NCBI GenBank assembly: GCA_012934845.2 | Contig: WNNJ02003004.1 | Coordinates: 1 to 64,000, forward strand | Direction of reading: 5' to 3' | Source: Pomphorhynchus laevis | Lineage: Eukaryota; Acanthocephala; Palaeacanthocephala; Echinorhynchida; Pomphorhynchidae | DNA: 64,000 nt | Shown here: piece by piece, positions 24,901-37,264 of the stretch | Position numbering within the stretch: position 1 is the first letter of the stretch | Layout: every line of letters begins with the position of its first letter | Program-made: the position numbers and the translations under genes | Notes under the pieces: generated by a model | The model's input: the letters and a program-made list of their open reading frames with translations, nothing else | What the model was told of the DNA's origin: nothing | Databases searched by the model: none

Positions 24901-27900
24901 CGAAACAAAGCAGCAAATAGCTTTTCATTTGCACCCAACCCGTTCAGAATAGGAACTGCTGTCTAAAATGTAATTAAATTCGCGTAAAATAAATAGTTTT
25001 CTGACTAAATTACGAAATAAAAACCTATTTTACAGAAAAATAGAAACGTGTTTTTTTTTTCAAGACGTAAACCTCACAAACGTCTAAAATTTGTTTAAAC
25101 AACAATTTTAGTAATTCAATATAAATTTGAAAATTGAAAGCTTGTACTTATTTTCGAGATAAATTCGTTATAATATTTACAAAAAATAAGATTACATATT
25201 TGAACTATCATTAAATAAAATCATCGCTAAAATCGCTAATTAAATTATTAATTGAGTACAAAATATACAGAATAAAAATTATTAATAAAATAATACATAT
25301 GTATAATATTAATATCATGTATAATATAAATATTATATTATATATAATACATATATTAATATAATATTTATATTAGCATATAAATATTATATGTAATATG
25401 ATATTTATATTATATTATAAATATAATATATATATTTATATTCTTCAAACTCTACTCAGAGTTTAAAGTTAAAAAATAAAATCATCGCTAAAATCGCGAA
25501 TGAAATTATTAATAAAAATAGAAACATATTAATATATTAATATATATATTTATTGATATAATATATAATATAAATCTAATATTATATATACATATATTAA
25601 TATCATATTTATTATATATTATATAAACACATACTACTAAGAGTTTAAAGTTAGACCCATTCTGTTCAGTTAGAATTTCATTACAGAAACAAGACTTGAA
25701 TAACTGTTTACATGCTATGTCTACAAAGCAGAAAGTATGTGGAATTGAATAAATTTCAACTCATTGTTATTATTAGTTATTCGGAAAATAATAAAAATAA
25801 TAAATAATAAACGAAATGCATGATTAAAATTGATTTTTATAAAAACACTTTTGTAAAGATAAGCAAATAGATAAACAAATAGCTTTAAAACTAGCAAACC
25901 CATTAAAACTAGCAAACCTAAAAATGCATTTCATTTGCGTCACTCTAAACAACAGCTGGTTCCATAGAGTAAAACGCTGATTTAAGGAACAGCTTGTATA
26001 TTTTCGAAGGCAAAATAAAAAGCACCAAAATAAACTAAAATTTCCTCCTCTTATAGAATGGATATATAAAAATGTAGAAGCTTTAGATACTTAATCAGTG
26101 ATAAATGTTTAAATACAGAATGTATAGGGTGTAACAGCCACAGAAAATAAAATATGAAAACAAGCAGACGAATTTAAACTATATATAACTGTCATTTGAT
26201 CGATTTCCTATCAATCATTTGATCACATTAACTGGTAAATGGTAACATCCTAAAAGATAACTCATCAGTAAGGTTTACTGAGGAGTCAGTATTATCGAAG
26301 TTGTGTAGCTACAGATCCACACTAATGAGACCACCCTGTAGTGATGAGTAGACTAAGGTCGAAACGCCCCATTAGAGGCTAGGCGTCTGTGGTAGGCGCA
26401 TTCCGGGTTAAGCTTCCCGACGAAGGTTGTAAAAAAGCAGACAGGTTTATACTTTGCTGTTCGTGCTTATTAAAAAGTTGTATTAAAATTCTTCCGTACT
26501 TGATATTACGTCACCAAGACTTAAAATAAAAGTAAGATAATAAAATCACTGCGAATTGATGATGCATCTCAACGTGTGCAAGATTTTAAAAATTTTTACA
26601 GTTGATGAAAGCTTAACAGTAAATCCACAATCAACTGAAAATAAACAAAACAAATAATCAACTGAAAAATAAATAATAAATAATAAATAGATAAACAAAT
26701 AACTTTAAAACTAGCAAACCAATTTAAACTTTAAAATTGTAAAAATGCATTTCATTCGCGACACTCTAGCAAAAAAACCCTTTTTGGTTTTGAATTTCGC
26801 ATCACCAACTAAACGCACGCAAACTGATAGTTAAATTGTTTGTTTATTTTCAAATTTGACAACAAATTTCAAACAACAAGATTTCAAAAAAATTAAAGTC
26901 ATTGAAAATAAAAGTCGCTGAAAATAAAAGAGTCATTCGCGTAACTTACAATAAATCACTAACCATTGCAGAATCTTCAGTGTAAATAACTAACTCAAAC
27001 ACAGGATATCCAACTTTCTGGAGAAAGTAATCCAGCCCAGGTCTTTTCTTATAACGCCAACCTGTCTTATACTAAAATAAATAATGTTTTAATGCTCAAT
27101 CATATAGTATTCAATGATATCTAATGCAAGACTTCACTTACGGACCATTCCGGATTGACTAAAACTCCAGAATGCTCGACGACAAGAGTATATTTTGGCT
27201 GATAAAGAGGATATTTCACTGGGTCTGGGAGAAGCTTATCACTTGTCGGATCTTTGATCATCTAAATAAAACGTCATACAATGAAATAAATAATATTAGT
27301 AAATTAAATAATATTATCTAGGAAGATTAAACAATTAAATAAAATTATTAAATGGCTCATACAAACTCATAAAAAAGACAAATATTACCATCAAAACGAA
27401 TACAAACAGTTTATACCATTGCACACAAAATTAAAATATTAAATATAGCAATTAAAAAAATTGATATATTTGAGAATTTAAGAATTTTTTGTAAGTCGAA
27501 AAATTGTCATTTTATAAAATACGATATTTTTCATTCAACAAAATTCAATGTCATGCTTTATTCGGAATTACGAATATGCTATTCATAGTTAGGAATATAA
27601 AACTACAAATTAGGGGTTAATAACGTATTTGCTGACATTGATTATAAAAATAATTAATATTGTCTAATCAAAACCGGATAATATTTTTATTTAAAAAAAT
27701 TAAAAATAATTAATTATAAATTATAATTATTTAAATAATTTTTTCTAATTTTTATATCGATATATAAAAATATATATATTAAATATATCGATATTTTATA
27801 TCGATACGTTCGTTGAAACATCGACGAACGTTTCGATTTATGAAACTATAGCTATTTATAAATCTTTAAAACTTTGTGGTTGTCAAATTAGATTACAACC

Positions 27901-30900
27901 CTTAAATTACATGTTCAGGCATAATCACGTTCGAGTAAAGTTTTGCCGTTGATTTTTAATTAAACAAAATAGAGTCATGTATATCGTTGCTAATTTATAA
28001 ACTAATCATTATGTGAATGAATAAATTTAAGAATTTAAGTGAATACCCACGTAAATATTTTAATTAAGCATTTAAATATCATAATTAAAATAAACAAAAA
28101 TATCACTATAAATTTTTTTATCAAGTAAACTGTGAAATCAAAGCAATAAAAAGTGATCTTAAATAGTTGATAATGATCTATTAATGTTAAACAATTATTG
28201 GATCTGGATTTAAGAAAGAAGATTTTTTTGATGTTTCGCTAACTTCTGTTTGCATCTTCAGGAAATTACAATCAAATTACAATTGTAATTTTCTGAAGAT
28301 GCTAACAAAAGTTAACGAAATATCAAAAATAATTTCGTATTTCCTTTGATCCAGCTCTAATAATTATCAATAATGGATTATTATGATTATTTTAAAAAAC
28401 ATTTTTGAATAATTAATTCGCTAATTAATTCAGTTTATTCTCTAAAAAATACAATTTAGAGCTCTTACTACTATTGAAATCGCATTCGGCCAATTAAATT
28501 GTTGTTTACCGTCGACAAGATCAATGGTATTCAGATCACTATCTATTTCAGTTGTAATATCTCAATATGCAAGTCGTGACAGCGAGTCTAATAATCTGCT
28601 GAGCAAGTTGTTCCAAACATCAATGTATTTGTTTATTAAGGTACCATTAAAATTTATTCAGAACTAATTATTAAAATTGCATCAACTTTTATAATTTTTA
28701 TTTACTAATTACTTTTATTAAAAACTTTCAATATTTCAAAATTATTTATTGATAGCCAAGGACTGTTCTATGATCAACGTGATTAATGCATAGAGTTTAT
28801 ATTTATTTTTATAATTGTTTTTTGTTTTGTTTTAAGGTTCTAGAACTAGTCGACAAATATAAATTTTGCATTTCGAATTTAGCGAATTTACAAGATATAC
28901 AAGAAACTAAATGAATTATATTTTTAAATCGGTTCCTAATTAACATTTAATTATTGAAATCGTGAATAATTTTGCATGTTCAAAATTACTAAAAATTATT
29001 TAAAATTTCGTAATTTTTGTTGTCTACTATTTCCATGTTAAACAACATCATTTTTAATAATAAATATAGACGAACTGACTGAATAACTAACTGTTACCAT
29101 CGTCAGGCTGAACACAAATAAAATGTGAAATCAAAGCAATGATAAAAAATTATTAGATTTGGATCTAGAAATAAGGAAAAAAATTTTGATATTTCGCTAA
29201 CTTCTGTCAGTATCTCCAGGAAGTTACAATCTAAAAATTGAAATTGTAATTTTCTGAAGATGCTAAGAGAGGTTAGCAAATATATCAATAATTTTTTTTT
29301 CTTTCTTCGATCCAGATCCAATAATTCTTTAAAAGATGATCTATTATTTAAGCTGTGCGATTGTGTTTTACAAAGTTTACTTTTTATTTTATTTTTTGCT
29401 AGATATTCTTTCCCCTGGTTATATTTCTCTGAATACTTTTAGCTAACTTTTTATTTTTAATTTTTATTTTAATTCTTTTTTTTTCAATTGAAAATATGGA
29501 TTAATATATACCATATATTATATATATTAATATATATATATTAATATATTAATTATTTATTTACTTTATTAGAAATAAAGAGTATGAGATATTTACAAAA
29601 TTAAGTATTTGAAAAAAATATCCATACTCATGGACATATACAATACTCATATATTCTGCTCATACTCATGAGCAGAATAAATGTTTTATGGTTCGAAAAA
29701 CCATAAAATATAAAAATATAAAAAAATAAATAAAAAATATAAAATATAAATAGTTCACCTGGTAACTTCCAATAGTTGCATCTATAGCTCTAGCTATTCG
29801 AGCAATCGCCGGTGAATCTTGATAAATATAGAAAAATACAAAATATTTCAAATACTAAAATTTTTTTATCTGTTAAAATACATATGAAGTCAAACGACCC
29901 TTCACGGAATTTTGTGTCTATTATTGAAAATAAGGGATCAAATTAACACCAAATTAGTTTTAATATTACCATAACGTTAAAACCGATAGTAAGAATGTGG
30001 TTTATACTTCGATAGCGGTAGATATCATTAGGTTTAAATTTCGTCAGATTTAAATTTATATTTGAACACAAGATCTTATCGTATAAACTAAGAAACGCCC
30101 AACAAATGAAATCATAATTCAAAACACTATTTTAAAATGTAATTCAATCGATAAAATATTCAAATCTGGTGAGGGGTTCACGCATATTCTCCGTCTTATA
30201 TTTCATCAAAATTGTTGTGGTATTTTCCAATATAAACTTCAAATCTTAAACTAATGAAAGAAATCTGTTTTCTTACTACAGATGTGATAAATTCTAGGAG
30301 CTATTAGTGTATAAACTTGACACCTTGTAACACAAAATCAATGCAAATGGCATTTGTCATTCACCCATTCGTAAGAACATTAAATTAAAACGTACAGTGT
30401 TATGTAAATTATACCATAAGTGATATAGTAGTGTTTACATAGTAATAGTGGACTTTTTGTATCTCGCGATATAATTTCCAACGGATAAACTATGCCTTGG
30501 AACAAGAAACGAAGTATTAGTTGGATTTTATTTTTTATTTTCCTATACAACATTTACAAACAGAAATATTATTAAAATAAAAATATGGATAATAAATAAT
30601 ATACTTTGTATTAGAATAAGATACTAAATAATCAAATTTCATCGGAATAAATCCGTCATTAGCATGTGTTTGGCCCCGCTGCTATGTTGGGTCTAGGAAT
30701 AGCGACTGAAACTTTATATCATAGCAGTTTACCCAAATGACCTCTAATCCTTATTCTCATACAACGTCTGTTATTTATAAGTCAATTCATAAAAATCGAC
30801 ATTTATTTTAAATTTCAATTTTTACTTTATATAAATTGACTTATTTTAATTTTTAATTTTCAATTTTATTGAAGTTGCAGATACGCTTTGCTGTCAAAGA

Positions 30901-32978
30901 GCTTTGGTGAATGTCTGCAGCTAGTATGTATAGAAAGCAAAGACGCGGGGTAGGTGGTAGCACGATTCCACGTATGAATATCGCATAGATCAATAAGATA
31001 TCGTCGTTTGAGCTTCTTGGTTCTGATCTTGCGCACACGTAGATGCGGCGTACTATATATGGAATATGTCAATGAACAAAATATTGCGTTATGTAGGTTG
31101 CTTAAATTGTAATTTAGGTTAGTAGTCCAAAAAGTTGGTAGTCCTTTATTAATTGATTGATTTAGGCAAACTAAATAACTATTACTATTAGGCGAAGTGA
31201 ACGTAAATAAATACTAATTAAATTGTAATTTAGGTTAGTAGTCCAAAAAGTTGGTAGTCCTTTATTAATTGATTGATTTAGGCAAACTAAATAACTATTA
31301 CTATTAGGCGAAGTGAACGTAATTAAATACTAATTAAATTGTAATTTAGGTTAGTAGTCCAAAAAGTTGGTAATCCTTTATTAATTGATTGATTTAGGCA
31401 AACTAAATAACTATTACTATTAGGCGAAGTGAACGTAATTAAATACTAATTAAATTGTAATTTAGGTTAGTAGTCCAAAAAGTTGGTAGTCCTTTATTAA
31501 TTGATTGATTTAGGCAAACTAAATAACTATTACTATTAGGCGAAGTATACGTAAATAAATACTAATTAAATTGTAATTTAGGTTAGTAGTCCAAAAAGTT
31601 GGTAATCCTTTATTAATTGATTGATTTAGGCAAACTAAATAACTATTACTATTAGGCGAAGTGAACGTAATTAAATACTAATTAAATTGTAATTTAGGTT
31701 AGTAGTCCAAAAAGTTGGTAATCCTTTATTAATTGATTGATTTAGGCAAACTAAATAACTATTACTATTAGGCGAAGTGAACGTAATTAAATACTAATTA
31801 AATTGTAATTTAGGTTAGTAGTCCAAAAAGTTGGTAGTCCTTTATTAATTGATTGATTTAGGCAAACTAAATAACTATTACTATTAGGCGAAGTGAACGT
31901 AAATAAATACTAATTAAATTGTAATTTAGGTTAGTAGTCCAAAAAGTTGGTAGTCCTTTATTAATTGATTGATTTAGGCAAACTAAATAACTATTACTAT
32001 TAGGCGAAGTGAACGTAAATAAATACTAATTAAATTGTAATTTAGGTTAGTAGTCCAAAAAGTTGGTAGTCCTTTATTAATTGATTGATTTAGGCAAACT
32101 AAATAACTATTACTATTAGGCGAAGTGAACGTAATTAAATACTAATTAAATTGTAATTTAGGTTAGTAGTCCAAAAAGTTGGTAGTCCTTTATTAATTGA
32201 TTGATTTAGGCAAACTAAATAACTATTACTATTAGGCGAAGTGAACGTAAATAAATACTAATTAATAATATCAATTTTTGATATTTATCAAATATTAATT
32301 ATTAAATTAAGTATTCCTGTTTATTAGTTCAATTTGTCATTGTTGACAAATAAAAACGATAGATTGTGGGCAAAAATGATTTATAATTATTATGAATAAT
32401 CGTAAATGATATATTAATGATATATAATTAGATATATCAATAATATATTAGATAATTATATATATTATATAGATAATTATATATTATCTAATATATCTAG
32501 TTGGATATATTAGAAACAAAAGTGTGTACTCCTAACAAGAACCAGACTCACATTTATGACTAAATTCATCCTCGATCTAAATAAAAAAATTAAAAATCTT
32601 TAATTTGAAGAAGTTTACGACTAACCAATTTGCCTGAGTCCGTATATAGCGGCCTACCTAAAAACAATATACTTCAATTTACGATACAAGATTGTTGTTG
32701 GGTAATATACCCCATTCGTATATCACATAACCAATAACTGTTGCAGCCCAAGCCGAGAAGACACCGGCGGCGATTTTCAACGATCTCGGAGTCCACTGCA
32801 TCGACGATGTAATTGGTTCTTCAGACCTGTGTGCTGCATTCCCATTCGCAAGTATCGACTTCGCTGAAACTTTCGCTTGAAGCGCAAACGAATATGAAAT
32901 TGAGGCTTTGGAAAACGTATTGATGAGCCCATATTTATTTGAACAAAGTCGATATAGTCTAATTCCTGATAATGTCAT
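21911..32978 (-). CDS. TIMM50: mitochondrial import inner membrane translocase subunit TIM50, 10 exons
   Basis: TIM50 is the receptor of the TIM23 complex that takes presequence proteins from the TOM complex. Exons (minus): 32978-32711, 32657-32626, 32576-32552, 29817-29759, 27261-27142, 27071-26964, 24962-24864, 24808-24652, 22124-22021, 21970-21911. They total 1032 nt (343 aa plus stop) with every phase consistent. Visible: basic, acidic-poor N-terminal presequence, one membrane span at about 68-87 ending [14 protein letters not shown], then the FCP1-like HAD domain ([64 protein letters not shown]). The domain lacks the catalytic DxDx of phosphatases (E-H-S instead), as is normal for TIM50. 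The [11 protein letters not shown] segment fixes the C-terminal exon. Two micro-exons of 32 and 25 nt are present. TTTCTTTTAG ends 2 nt before the ATG. Confidence 0.93.
22570..23830 (+). pseudogene. Penelope-like reverse transcriptase relic in TIMM50 intron
   Basis: Around 23530-23760 the plus strand reads [20 protein letters not shown], then [11 protein letters not shown] and a displaced RYTDDQATI. These match the PLE reverse transcriptase pattern Q-x-D-G-x-A-M-G-x-P-x-x-P and RYVDD. Upstream sequence from about 22575 includes a GGTCAAAACGTTT-like terminal-repeat echo. It is heavily decayed, and is antisense to TIMM50. Confidence 0.55.
24020..24640. other. AT-rich TIMM50 intron DNA
   Basis: No repeat family or exon accepted. 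An ATG followed by six codons and a GTATGT donor at 24275 is considered and rejected elsewhere in this report. Confidence 0.5.
24963..26300. other. AT-rich TIMM50 intron DNA with TATATAAT-type simple repeats
   Basis: Positions 25280-25630 are runs of AATATTATATATA words. Two blocks near 25190-25230 and 25475-25515 share AAAATCATCGCTAAAATCGC, and CTACT(C/A)(A)GAGTTTAAAGTTA occurs twice (25450, 25627), indicating a decayed duplication. ACTAGCAAACC words repeat at 25890-25920 and 26710. No gene is seen. Confidence 0.5.
26317..26392 (+). ncRNA. single hammerhead ribozyme (type I layout) with one core change
   Basis: CCACA 26317-26321, CTAATGA 26322-26328, GACC 26329-26332, 24-nt loop, GGTC 26357-26360, GAAA 26361-26364, CGCC 26365-26368, loop, GGCG 26382-26385, T 26386, C 26387, TGTGG 26388-26392. 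Helices I (CCACA/TGTGG), II (GACC/GGTC) and III (ACGCC/GGCGT) are perfect. The core reads CUAAUGA instead of CUGAUGA; that guanine is normally essential, so this copy is probably inactive. It lies in a TIMM50 intron on the opposite strand. No tandem partner is seen. Confidence 0.75.
28185..28375. repeat. palindromic PLE-terminal-like repeat 1 (TIMM50 intron)
   Basis: Imperfect inverted repeat: GATGTTTCGCTAACTTCTG...GCATCTTCAGGAAATTACAA against TTGTAATTTTCTGAAGATGC...AGTTAACGAAATATC. The right arm (CTGAAGATGCTAAC-AAAA-GTTAACGAAA) has the layout of a degenerate hammerhead. It resembles the inverted arms around the PLE fragments at 1.6-2.6 kb, but no coding core remains. Confidence 0.5.
29125..29345. 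repeat. palindromic PLE-terminal-like repeat 2 (TIMM50 intron)
   Basis: Second, related inverted repeat about 950 bp away: GATATTTCGCTAACTTCTGTCAG...CTCCAGGAAGTTACAAT against ATTGTAATTTTCTGAAGATG...GTTAGCAAATATATC, flanked by TTAGATTTGGATC and GATCCAGATCCAATAA. Same family as the copy at 28185-28375. Confidence 0.5.
31105..32262. repeat. 116-bp tandem array, ten units
   Basis: Units begin AATTGTAATTTAGGTTAGTA and repeat every 116 bp almost without change (only single-base variants such as AATTAAATAC versus AAATAAATAC and one GTATACG). It is a young minisatellite in a 2.7-kb TIMM50 intron. I looked for hammerhead core words in both strands of the unit and found none. Confidence 0.95.
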
Positions 32979-33504
32979 ATCTAAAAGAAACTAAAATTTA
33001 CAAAATTGTTGACCAAAAATTACATTTATTTATTAAAAGGGCAATGTCAATATATCAAAATATATAGCATTTCGTATATAGCAAGTAATTAAAAAATAAA
33101 AATAAGTCGACATTATATTGAAGAAATTAGATGTCAATTGTGAGCATTTCAATTTTATTTAATCATTAACATTAAACTACTATCAAAATTAATTTTAACA
33201 ATTTAGTAAATAGAATTCTGTGAAGGTTTTTTTAAGAGAATGGATTTAAAAAAATGGTCTTATCATGTTTCGAACATGTATCATAAATACATCATGATAT
33301 ATCGTGTATCAAAAATACATCACAGGGGACAGAAACATTACATCATATATAATCACTTTAATAATAAGAGTTTATAAAATAGTCCAATAAAACTACTTGA
33401 TTATGCAAGCACATATAGTTTAAATTTTTAATTGATAAATGAGATAATTTTAACTCTAACAGGTTGCTAATTAATATACTAATTAATTTTCTAATTAATG
33501 TACT

Positions 33505-33565
33505 GTGATAACCAGAGAGAATAAATGGCTTTTATTCACGAATCTACAAATAGTAGGTAAAGTTA
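33505..33565. repeat. dispersed repeat shared in inverse orientation with 63570-63630
   Basis: GTGATAACC, AAATGGCTTTTATTCACGAA and TCTACAAATAGTAGGTA occur here and, reverse-complemented with few changes, near the LTR-type fossil at the right edge. It is probably a terminal or flanking piece of the same dispersed element. Confidence 0.5.
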
Positions 33566-33689
33566 AATATAAATGATAAAGTAATTAATAAATGATATAA
33601 ATGATATAAATATAAATGATAGTGTAATTAAATGTGATACCACATGTACATAGTTCATTTAACTTATAATGGATTTGAAACTTAATCCA

Positions 33690-34140
33690 TAATCCTACCG
33701 CTACAACGCATAATCAACTCCGTCGTTCGAGTGCTCTTTCGTCTCCGTCGCTTCGACCACACATCCACATATCTTGCCCAACTCTCCTGGCCCACCATCC
33801 ACATCCGTATCAAATTCCGCCTTCTCGTTACTTTTCGTCTCATCGCTGTCGGCTCCCCATTGTTCATCAACCTTCCTTTCTTAGACGGCACTCGATCCAC
33901 ATCGCTATCGCTGCGTACCCGTCATACCCTCTTACTCCACTTTCCTAATTACTTCAACAACTATGGTCTCCGATCCTTCCTCGTCGCCGCCTCACCCGCC
34001 TGGAATCAACTCCTTCTCGACGTCCGCCGCGCTCCCTCTTTTATCACATTCAAACACTCCTCCGTTCACACCTTCTCGACACCTGATTCACAGTCTTGTT
34101 TTTTTGTGGTCATGTTAGCGTCTTATTTGCCACGTTAAAA
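33690..34140 (+). pseudogene. LINE family E 3' fragment
   Basis: GC-richer island encoding LRRFDHTSTYLAQLSWPTIH, RIKFRLLVTFRLIAV and SLRTRHTLLLHFPNY, followed by FNNYGLRSFLVAASPAWNQL. It corresponds to the C-terminal region of the CR1/L2-like element seen nearly whole at 58.9-60.4 kb, and its 3' end carries the family's GCCACGTTAAAATAAA-type tail. It is 5'-truncated. Confidence 0.75.
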
Positions 34141-34159
34141 TAAATCTTTTTTAAAAGAA

Positions 34160-35180
34160 TAATTATGATACATTGTAGTAATTATATTAAAATAATTATT
34201 AAAATAAAAATATAAAATAATTAATCTTAACATAATTAAAAATTAGTATTTATGAAACTTAATAAACTATAAAACTTGAAGCATTTGTTTTTAGTATGGA
34301 ATGTGTTATATTTTGTCACTATAGAATAATCAAAGAAATCACTTCTTAAAAAGATATTCATATTGAGTAATTGTAGAATGAATGTATTGTTCAGATAGAT
34401 TATGACAAGCGGAAATACTACAACACACAAATTGTTCAAACGCAAGACACGAATGGACAGGACAAGATGGTTATTATTATCAATTTATATAATTAATAAA
34501 AAGCTTACACTTTAAAGTTTAAACTATCCTATAAAATGTGCTGTAAAGTTATATATGGAATAACCATAAAATGAATATCCATTTAATTACCACAAAATAT
34601 CCATAATTGATCAAAATTTTAATAGGATACTAAAATTGTGTATTGTTTGCTATGTACTAAGTTTCATATTACAAATATATTTACAAAATTTATTTACAAT
34701 TTATCCATAAAAATAATATGATTATGAGTATTAATATTTGCAAGTTATAAAAAGAAATTATATTATCGAATTTCCATTTATTTTTCCAATCTTTGCAAGG
34801 ACAAGTACATTTAACGTATTGTCCTCTTTCCGTTTCTTATAAATGTAATACAGCAAAAAAGTTTACCTTTTTGAGATGTTTTTATTTTTGGCAGTCACTA
34901 ATCTTTTTTTAATAACAAAAATAAAATTTTTGTAAAATGTACTTTTGTGTTACATTTACTGTAAACGATTTATTTTATTATTTCGAATAATTGTTTCTTC
35001 AACGTAGAGAGTATTTAATTATTTATTTTTATATTTTAAAAATAACTAGTATTTAATTTAAAATGTCCAGTTTTCACTAAGGCACATTTCTAGTGTTGGA
35101 CAAGCAGAAAGAAGACGACTACGTGTTTTAAGGAATATTCATTTGATATTAAAAACGCACTGCTGCGTAGGTATCATCTG
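34160..35180. other. AT-rich intergenic DNA
   Basis: No exon, RNA gene or repeat family recognised. Confidence 0.5.
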
Positions 35181-35189
35181 CATCATAAT

Positions 35190-37120
35190 CCAGCACATTA
35201 ACATCAACAGAGGGTTTGATTAAAAGTCTAAGAGGATAATTTGAAAGACGAAAATTATTAATCCCGTGTACTTTTATGAACACGGACAAGCTATCATTGA
35301 ATATGATCACTGATTACCTACATAAATTATCTGATATTCTTGCCCCTATGCGCGAATCCTCTTATGCTGCTAAGTCAGCTGCATGGATAGATTCCAACGT
35401 CAGACAACTAATAAGTTCAAGAAATTGTTTATGGAAGCTTCAGCGTTCTGATTCTAGTTTCTCTGCCAGATATAAATATGTTCGAAATCTTTGTACTAGA
35501 GTGAAAGCAACAAAACGATGTGCATTCGAATCGTATATCGCTAATAATGTAACACGGAATCCAAAACTATTCTGGGCCTATGTTCGTCGCAACAGAACCC
35601 TTAATACAGAAATCAAGTATGTCCTTAATGCGGAGGGATTATTTTTGAGAACAGATTGACCAGTGGATGTGTTCCTGAAGTCTGGAAAACTGCCATCTTA
35701 GTTCCGATCCCAAAGAAAACCATTGCAACGCCTTGTACTGACTATAGACCAATCAGCCTGACTAGTTCTCTATGCAAAGTGCTTGAAAAGTTGATCGCCA
35801 CCCGGATCAGGCATCACTTGAGGGAACTCGGAATAATGTCGTCTTCTCAACACGGTTTCCTCCCTGGTCGTTCCTGCTTAACAAACTTATTGACTTCACG
35901 CGAAATGTGGGTTGAGGCGGTCAGTCGCGGCCAATCAATTAATGTGGTATTCATTGACTTTTCAAGAGCATTCGATCGGGTTCCGCATGAGAGCTTGGTA
36001 GCATTACTATTTAACTACGGCATTCCTGTAATGTTGTGTAATTGGATTCAAGATTTCCTACGTCATCGTTTCTTTAGGGTGAGAGTTGGCTCCCATCTTT
36101 CCACTTCCAGACGCGTTTACTGTGGTGTTCCGCAAGGTACCGTACTAGGACCTCTGCTGTTTATTGTGTTCCTTAACGATTTGTTGCTGCGGATTCAGAG
36201 TCCCTGTCTTGCTTTTGCTGACGACCTCAAACTATGGTCTGCAGATGATATCGATCCGCTTGGCATTTCCCTGCAGGAAGACCTTAATGAAATATATCAA
36301 TCGAGTGAGGCTACTGGTATGAAGATCAATGTTGACAAAGCGGCCACATGAAATTAGGAAGGCGTTGCGATGACCGTCGTTTTCGCCTCGGAACTTCAAT
36401 TCTTAATGTCGTCATGGAGTATAGGGATCTGGGTGTCATGGTGCATAGGACATTGAAATCCCGATCAAATACAGAGTTTGCCCATAGCAAGGCTTTGCGA
36501 GCTATGTACTGCGTCAAAAATGCATTTAATCGTATTAATCCATACGTCTTCAAACGGCTTTACTGCGCTCTTGTTCGCCCGCATATAGAGTACTGCGTGC
36601 AAGCAGTTTTTCCATACACTAAGAAAGAGTTCAATAGACTAGAGTCAATCCTTCGTAGAGGTTCTCGAATGTGTATGGATGGATCATATTCATATCGTGA
36701 ACGGCTTGAATTTCTAAAGATACCATCTTTGGGTCAGAGGCTATATTACCTAGACCTTGTTGCATTATGGCGAATGGTAAATGGGATAGATGGTTTTCCC
36801 TCGTGCTATGTTAAAGTTTGTTCTCAGACGCATCGTGGCCACCCGTTGAAACTATTTAAGTTTCCCCATGGTAAAGTAGTGAGTTTGGCTAGGCTCTCAC
36901 ATCGAGCATTAAACGCCTGGAACACGTTGCCAGGAGAAATAGCATGTACCAAGGACTTATCTCAATTTAAAGTTCAACTTCGTCAGTGGATTAACGATCA
37001 TGGCATTCCGAATGTATACAATATTATGTAACCGCTATTAACTTTTTTTTTCTTCTTTTCTTTTCTTTTTTATTTCCTATGTGATCAGTTGAAACAGCCA
37101 TTTGGCTATAATTTGTAATA
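35190..37120 (+). mobile_element. LINE F, CR1/Jockey-like, internally deleted
   Basis: A pre-RT segment (35276-35656, including NPKLFWAYVRRNR, the common KxFWxY motif) ends abruptly and joins mid reverse transcriptase (35656-36351). The RT shows YRPISLTSSLCKVLEKLI, QHGFLPGRSCLTNLL, FIDFSRAFDRVPH, GVPQGTVLGPLLFIVFLNDL and FADDLKLW. A frame change follows near 36350, then the intact C-terminal part to 37031 (YRDLGV, HIEYCVQAV, LWRMVNG, LSHRALNAWNTLP). About 150 residues of RT between the first two parts are missing. It has a short 3'UTR and ends in an (ATA)n tract shared with LINE A. Confidence 0.85.
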
Positions 37121-37145
37121 CTAATAATAATAATAATAATAATAC
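37121..37145. repeat. (AAT)n tract at the LINE F / LINE A tail-to-tail junction
   Basis: CTAATAATAATAATAATAATA lies exactly between the 3' ends of two LINEs in opposite orientation. Confidence 0.9.
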
Positions 37146-37264
37146 AGAGTTTTATTTCCCGTTCCGCCTTTCGGCTGGGCAAATAATTACAAAATAGGAA
37201 ATTAGTCAGAATCAACAAAATTTGAAGTATACATATTGTCTTCTTAATGCGTCGTTTTTTTTGA

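Noticed and set aside
31105-32262. CRISPR-like array
   Set aside because: Units are contiguous identical 116-bp repeats without variable spacers, inside an intron of an animal gene.
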